A stretch of 64,000 bases of DNA. Source: Symsagittifera roscoffensis (lineage: Eukaryota > Xenacoelomorpha > Acoela > Convolutidae). The stretch covers positions 33,851,679 to 33,915,678 of the forward strand of contig NC_087065.1 of NCBI RefSeq assembly GCF_963678635.1. Reading direction: 5' to 3'. A program made the position numbers and the translations under genes. Below the pieces are notes generated by a model. The model searched no databases. It worked only from the letters and a program-made list of their open reading frames with translations, and was not told where the DNA came from. This document shows positions 59,168 through 64,000 of this stretch, piece after piece (position 1 is the first letter of the stretch; each line of letters starts with the position of its first letter).

Positions 59168-59297
59168 TTTGTTTGTAGGTGGCTGGAGTTCTTGATATAG
59201 TATTTTTTTCTCTATAATGTGTCCGAGAAATTTTACGCTTGTTAAGAAAAAAAATTAGATTTATCTGGGGCTGCTTTCATATTTTTGTTCTGTAAAA
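59168..59297 (-). repeat. detached RT fragment at the broken end of copy 2
   Basis: Matches 49088-49245 of copy 1 with many differences (TTTTTGTTTGTAGGTGGCTG, CTCTATAATGTGTCCGAGAA, CTGCTTTCATATTTTTGTTC). It joins directly to integrase sequence, a junction found nowhere in copy 1. Confidence 0.75.
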
Positions 59298-59303
59298 ATT
59301 TTG

Positions 59304-60620
59304 TTATTCAAAATCTTGTTTTTCTGCAATTTGTTTTTGATTTGGGTAGGGTTTATTCAATTGACATATTATACAATCGTTACATAATACTTTAATCCAA
59401 ATTGGTGCATTGGTAAAATAAAAGTTTTGGTTAAAGTTAGAGTATGTCTTTTCTGCTCCTGAATGTCCTTTAGTGTGTAGGGTATGTGAAGTATTGAAGG
59501 CTATTAACATCATACTTAAAGGTAGGCAAAGTACTTTAAAATCAGATGTTTGATATTCTAAAATATCTGTGTTTTATTTACAGTGGTATTATTGAATTTT
59601 CTGAAGTATCTAAGGAGTGTTTTGTTCCCTAAGATTGTGGTATCAGCTTTGGTTGGCTTAGTTTTATATTTGTGCCAAGATTTTAGTTGTCTGATGACGG
59701 GATCAAGTTTTTGATATTTTTTTGTAATAATTCTAGTGTGATTTTTTCTGTTGTTGGTAGAAAATGTTTTCTACTTCTTTTTTTGATAGGGGTATTGTAT
59801 CAAGTGAGTCATGTAGATTAAAAACTTGATTTATCGTGTATTTTGAATCATTTGGTAACGGTCCTGATAAGTTTATTGTTTCCGTTAGGTTTTCTTTTTC
59901 TATTAAAAGGAATGGGTCTTTTTTATGTGGTTGTTGTTTAATTGACTTTTGTTGAGTATTGTTTTTGATCCAATGTGAATATGGAATCGGTTTAAATATA
60001 GATGGCCTAATAAATCAACTTCATAGTGGTTGTTTTGACAATTTAAATAGAGTGGAAAATGTTGTAGATTGTTTATTTGTGATTGTGATATGTCAGTTTT
60101 CACTGCAATTTTACATTCTAATCGTGGTGAAGTTTCATCTTTAGCGAGATAGAATTTTATATTTTGTGGTATTTCAACTGTTGTTTTTCTTGTTAGTAGC
60201 TCAGGTGGTGTATTTCTACTAAGAGTGTCAGATAGTGCAAGGTTTTTTTCTGCTGTTTATACTATGTGTAAGTTTGGAAATTTCATCAAAATTAGTTGAA
60301 ATCTAAAAACTCTATGGTTTGGATTTGCTTTTTTGTGTAAAAAGAAATATGATAGATTTATGATCTATAAATAAAACTGTTGGATGTTTTGATCCAAGTT
60401 TCAAAAATTCATATTCTGTTAGAGTATGTATGATAGCTTTGCATTCTCTCATAAGAGTAGAGAGTCGTTATTCAGCTGGTGTAAATAGGCGAGAATTTGC
60501 TGATATAAGATTCATTTTTTTTGTTCCATTTTGGGATTGTAGTAATGCTGCACCGATGCCAAAATTTGAAGCATCGCACATTGCATAAAATTTTGTACTG
60601 GGATCTGGGGTTGTGTTTGA
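59304..60620 (-). pseudogene. RNase H and integrase N-domain of copy 2 (decayed)
   Basis: 59304-59513 encodes the integrase HHCC domain, with H and H around HTLHTKGHSGAEKT and the cysteines in CNDCIICQ. 59600-60620 corresponds to the connection and RNase H of copy 1 (47830-48925), with frameshifts and a stop early in the CDASNFG block. About 110 bp between RNase H and RT (copy 1 48927-49035) are deleted here at 60625. Confidence 0.7.
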
Positions 60621-60796
60621 GATTTTATAGACTGCATTTTATAGACGTATTTACTAAAGAAATTCAACACTCCAAGGAAATCTTAGATATTCTTTTTTGT
60701 TTGCAGGTGGCTGAAGTTTTTGAATTGCATCTATTTGTGATTTCAATGGGGTTATAGTGTTTTTCTCTATAATGTGTCCGAGAACTTTTTCGCGTT

Positions 60797-61440
60797 TTAT
60801 GAAAAAAAAAAAGATTTATCTCGGGCTGCTTTCATATTTTTGTTCTGTAAAATTTGATGATATTTTTCTAGAACTATGAAAATTTCATCTTTTTTTTGTG
60901 GTTGCATAAAGACATCGTCTAATTTTTTGATTGCACTTTTATTGAGCATAAGTGGTCTTAAAATTTTACTCATAAATGCTGAAAAAGCTGCTGGTCCTAT
61001 GGATATGCCAAAGAATAACCTATTAAATTCGTATCGTTGATTTCCGATAACGAGTTGTGTTAATCGTCGTGATTGTTCGTCCAGTGGCATTTGATTATAT
61101 GCACTAGTCATGTCTGGGTTTGTGAGGTATTTACCGTTTATTTTTGTTAATTTTACTTGAATTGGTTCTATTGGCCAATTACATTTAGATTCATCAATGA
61201 GTGAATTGTGATGTCTAACGTCTAGAACTACTTTCAGTTATTCTCCTTTGGCGAGAATAATAACAGGGTTAATAAAGTTGTTTCCTTTTGGCTGTTCTTC
61301 TTTAATAACCGAATGTCAAGTAATCTGTTAATTTTGTCAGGTAAGTGAATTGGTACTTTGCTTGCTCTTTGTTTTTTGAAAACTGCGTCAGGTTTCAAGG
61401 GTAGATGTAGTGGTGAATTTTTTTTCCAACGTCAAATTTA
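60797..61440 (-). pseudogene. reverse transcriptase of copy 2 (two catalytic aspartates kept, frame broken upstream)
   Basis: A 104-codon stretch (60797-61111) runs through DMTSAYNQMPLDEQ, the FFGISIGPAAF segment and KKLDDVFMQ, where both Asp codons are intact (60914-60919). It then stays open another 30 codons because the T run has 8 rather than 9 bases. The upstream part shares copy 1's stop at about 61240. Confidence 0.85.
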
Positions 61441-61585
61441 GTTGTGGCATAAACTGTTGGATATCCTAATAATAAATCGGCTACTTTTTCAAATTCATTT
61501 TGTGTTATTTGAGAGTGTAGAAAATTGAACATTGTCAAGAGTTTTTGTTGTTCTTCTGTATAGTGTGATATTCTGAATGTTGGTT

Positions 61586-62447
61586 TTAAAAAAGGTGTTT
61601 TTGTAAAATAGTCTGTGTTTCTTTTTCGTTGCTTATTATATTTTTTATTGATAATTCTTCATCAAGAATTGTTGATTGACATATATCTAATAGTGTTAGT
61701 AGATTATTTACTCTGTATGATACTTCTTTTCTGGCAGAAGTTGTTGCATTTGTTTCACAATATCCTAGGAGTCCTAAAGGTAGGGTTATTTTATATAGTG
61801 AATTATTATATACATGTAGAGAAATGATATCGGAGTTTGAGTTTTTCATGTATTTTATGGACGAAATTGGTACTATATTAAATTTACTAAATATTAAATT
61901 TACTAAATAATATATCAATATTTGGTATGTATTTTGTGATGAATGGGATTCCAATAATATTGTGTTTTATATCTGTGATATGGAATGCTTGTTTAAATGG
62001 TTAATTTAGGAGTTTGTTTTGTTCCATTGTGTTAGTGGGAACAAGGAAAAATTGAATTTTTCCGTAGTTTGTTAAGGTTGAGCCTTGTGCTGTTGCTAGT
62101 CTACTGGCTCTTTTTACTGGTGTTAGTTTCGGGTTTAGAATTTTGATTTCATTCCAAGTTGGAATTTTTATGATATTCGATTCTGCTCTAGAGTCTATTA
62201 AAAATCTATTTCAAGGTATGGTGGTTGAAATTCTTCAGTTTTTGGACTTTCTAAAAGAAAAGGGATTGTCCAATTTTTTTCTTTTGGTGGTTCCTTTGGT
62301 ATATTTTGGTAAATATGATTTGTACTGGAACATGGTGTTTGTTCTTTTTCAGATTCGTGTAATGTCGTTACTTCATTTAGTATTTGTTCGATTGGTATGT
62401 TATTACTTCTAGGTCTAGTGTGATAATTAAAAAGGAGTTCCAATTGA
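61586..62447 (-). pseudogene. protease and linker of copy 2 (broken)
   Basis: Same sequence and same defects as 49979-50840, including Arg in place of the active-site Gly (near 62190) and the stop separating the linker (61586-61954) from the protease. Differences from copy 1 are a few single bases. Confidence 0.7.
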
Positions 62448-62461
62448 TTTTCATAGACAAG

Positions 62462-64000
62462 TTAATGAAAAAGTTCTTCGTACGTAACGGTTTCATAGTA
62501 ATTTTCAACTTCTATCATGTTGACTAAAATTGTGTTTTCTGTATCGCTTTCAGTGTCTGTGGATTCGCAATTAATGTGATTTAATTGTAATTCAGTAGTT
62601 TCCGTGTTGTCAATACCAGGGGGGTCTGAATTGGTTTCTTCAGTTGTTTGTACTTGATTTATTTGTCTTTGATGTTTTGGTGTATTACTTCTACACTTGT
62701 TTTGAGAATCTGGATAAGGTGTATTATTTCTATGAGGTGATTGGGAGTAATTTCTTTGTCTATCAATATTGTTAGAACTCCTGTTTTGCGAATTATCTCG
62801 TGATCTATTTTGATAATTGTTGTAATTAGATCTTTGGTGATTTGATCTGTTGTTTGAAAAATTTCGTGATCGATTATGATATTGTTGATTTCGATCATTC
62901 AAATAGCTTCTGTTTCTATTGTTAGATTAATTTTTATTTCTATTTTACGATGAATTTCTTGATCTATCATTTGAATAGTGTATATTCCTAGAGTGTGAAT
63001 GGGAACTGGTATCAAACGAATAATTTGGTCTGTTTGAGTTTGATTGTGAAAAATTATTTCTATATTGAGAATTTCGACTATTTGATCGACTGTATCTGTT
63101 TTGTGAGAAATTACGTGAATTTCTTTGGTCTGGTGATCTACCTCTGTAGTTAGAGTTTTAAGTTGATTGATTTCTTGAATAATTTGAGCTGTTTGGAAGT
63201 GGTTTTCCAGAGCTATTATTATTGTGAATGTTTTTATTTGGTAAATTTTGATCTTTTTTCATGCAGTGATTTGTTTGGTTCTTTGTACGTTTGTGGTTTA
63301 TTCTGGTTGTCTTGTTGTTTTTGCAATGCCATGTCCGTATCTTCGGCAATAGTTCCACCATTTTTTGAATGATGGTTTATCTTTAAAATTTGGATTTTTC
63401 TCGTATATATTCAGAATTTCAGTGATTTTTTCGGATAAATCTGTATCTGAATTGTGTATATTTTTTATCTGTGTTGTAGTGGTTTGAATATTATTAACAT
63501 ATTGTTGATTGAGATTTTCTGTTTCTTCTAGTTTCATAGTGATTTCTGCTTGTTCTAGTTTGTCTACTAGTTTTCTAAAAGCTAAATCTGGTTCTCGAAT
63601 TGAGGAAGGGTGTGATGCTCTCTTTTTGATTGCTGTTTTTCGTAATTGAGGTGTTAAAGTCATCTTTAGAACCTCTGTCATTTTTGTGTTTTTATAATCA
63701 TGAGTGTTTAGTGAATATGCTTTTCGGACTAGTGTTTCGATCCTTACTGCTTGTTGTTTGATCGTTTTGTTTGGTAGCTTACGATTTTCACTGCATAAAA
63801 CTCTTCGATGTTGTTTGTTCCTTTCAGAATCAAACATTTTCGAGAATTCTTGTGTGAATCTTTTCCAGTCTGATTTTATATCTATAGGTAAAATTGAAAA
63901 CCATTTTTGAGCTGCGCCTTCAAGTGTGGTTTGTATTAAAGCTGTGCGTCTATGAATCCAACTTTGGTGAACTGATTTGTTTATTGGTTCAGGTCCGATA
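62462..64000 (-). pseudogene. gag of copy 2 (capsid and nucleocapsid, partial)
   Basis: A 179-residue open stretch (63298-63837) is helical capsid-like, with AYSLNTHDYKN and ASHPSSIREPDLAF, leading to the same zinc knuckle seen in copy 1 (YCRRYGH with first Cys replaced by Trp and last by Thr). The Arg/Asn-rich tail is 62462-62902. It continues past 64000. In capsid it retains the roughly 490 bp that copy 1 lacks. Confidence 0.75.

Larger units (their letters stand above)
59168..64000 (-). mobile_element. Ty3/gypsy-type element, copy 2 (3'-truncated, rearranged, runs off the right edge)
   Basis: Same family and orientation as copy 1. From about 60640 to 63470 it is nearly identical to 49030-51975; positions differ by a constant 11,607 bp through 49.3-51.6 kb and by 11,488 after the 119-bp duplication of copy 1. 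It holds gag, protease, RT, RNase H and the start of integrase, then stops: integrase core, env and 3' LTR are missing. The left end (59168-59297) is a detached RT fragment. RNase H and integrase are more decayed than gag-RT. No LTR is seen inside the window. Confidence 0.85.

Noticed and set aside
1-64000. CRISPR arrays, bacterial operons, rRNA
   Set aside because: No regularly spaced identical short repeats with unique spacers, no prokaryotic gene layout, no rRNA sequence recognised.

Overview
The window is eukaryotic and almost certainly from an invertebrate animal. It is strongly AT-rich, has spliced GT-AG exons separated by long introns, and is filled with eukaryotic transposons. It has no operons, no ribosome-binding sites and no dense run of ORFs. 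The species cannot be fixed from what I can read; an arthropod-like lineage is only a guess. Base calling is interrupted once, by a block of exactly 200 N (21803-22002), an assembly gap. One host gene is recognisable, on the minus strand: a couch potato / RBPMS / mec-8 family RNA-binding protein. Four coding exons fit together by sequence, splice sites and phase: a distal alternative first exon (28542-28640), a proximal alternative first coding exon (12280-12924), a shared exon opening the RRM domain (11987-12064), and a short exon continuing the RRM (4662-4709). All junctions are phase 0. The rest of the RRM and the C-terminus must lie left of position 1. So about 1-28.6 kb is the interior of this gene, mostly intron, and 28.6-64 kb lies upstream of its visible first exon. 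The introns are a museum of small non-autonomous transposons: a Helentron-like (HINE/DINE-type) family present many times, hAT-type MITEs with 8-bp target duplications, two long foldback elements, an 18-bp TIR element, a tripartite poly-G/poly-C MITE, a roughly 170-bp-period degenerate satellite array (about 23.8-25.3 kb), and a short repeat family with a conserved reading frame. Upstream of the gene are a fairly repeat-poor stretch (28.65-32.48 kb) that may hold the promoter, a CACTG-type (EnSpm-like) element with a 2-bp CG duplication, a decayed LINE, and one arm of an inverted repeat pair (37.2-38.1 kb against 58.0-58.8 kb). The right part is dominated by an LTR retrotransposon family of Ty3/gypsy type on the minus strand. 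Copy 1 (38647-55259, about 16.6 kb) has both LTRs, gag, protease, RT, RNase H, integrase, an env-like region and a further unidentified reading region before the 3' LTR; all genes are broken. Copy 2 (59168 to the right edge) is a 3'-truncated, rearranged relative, nearly identical over gag-protease-RT and sharing some of the same defects. Copy 1 lacks part of the capsid region that copy 2 keeps, and copy 2 keeps an RT aspartate that copy 1 has lost.
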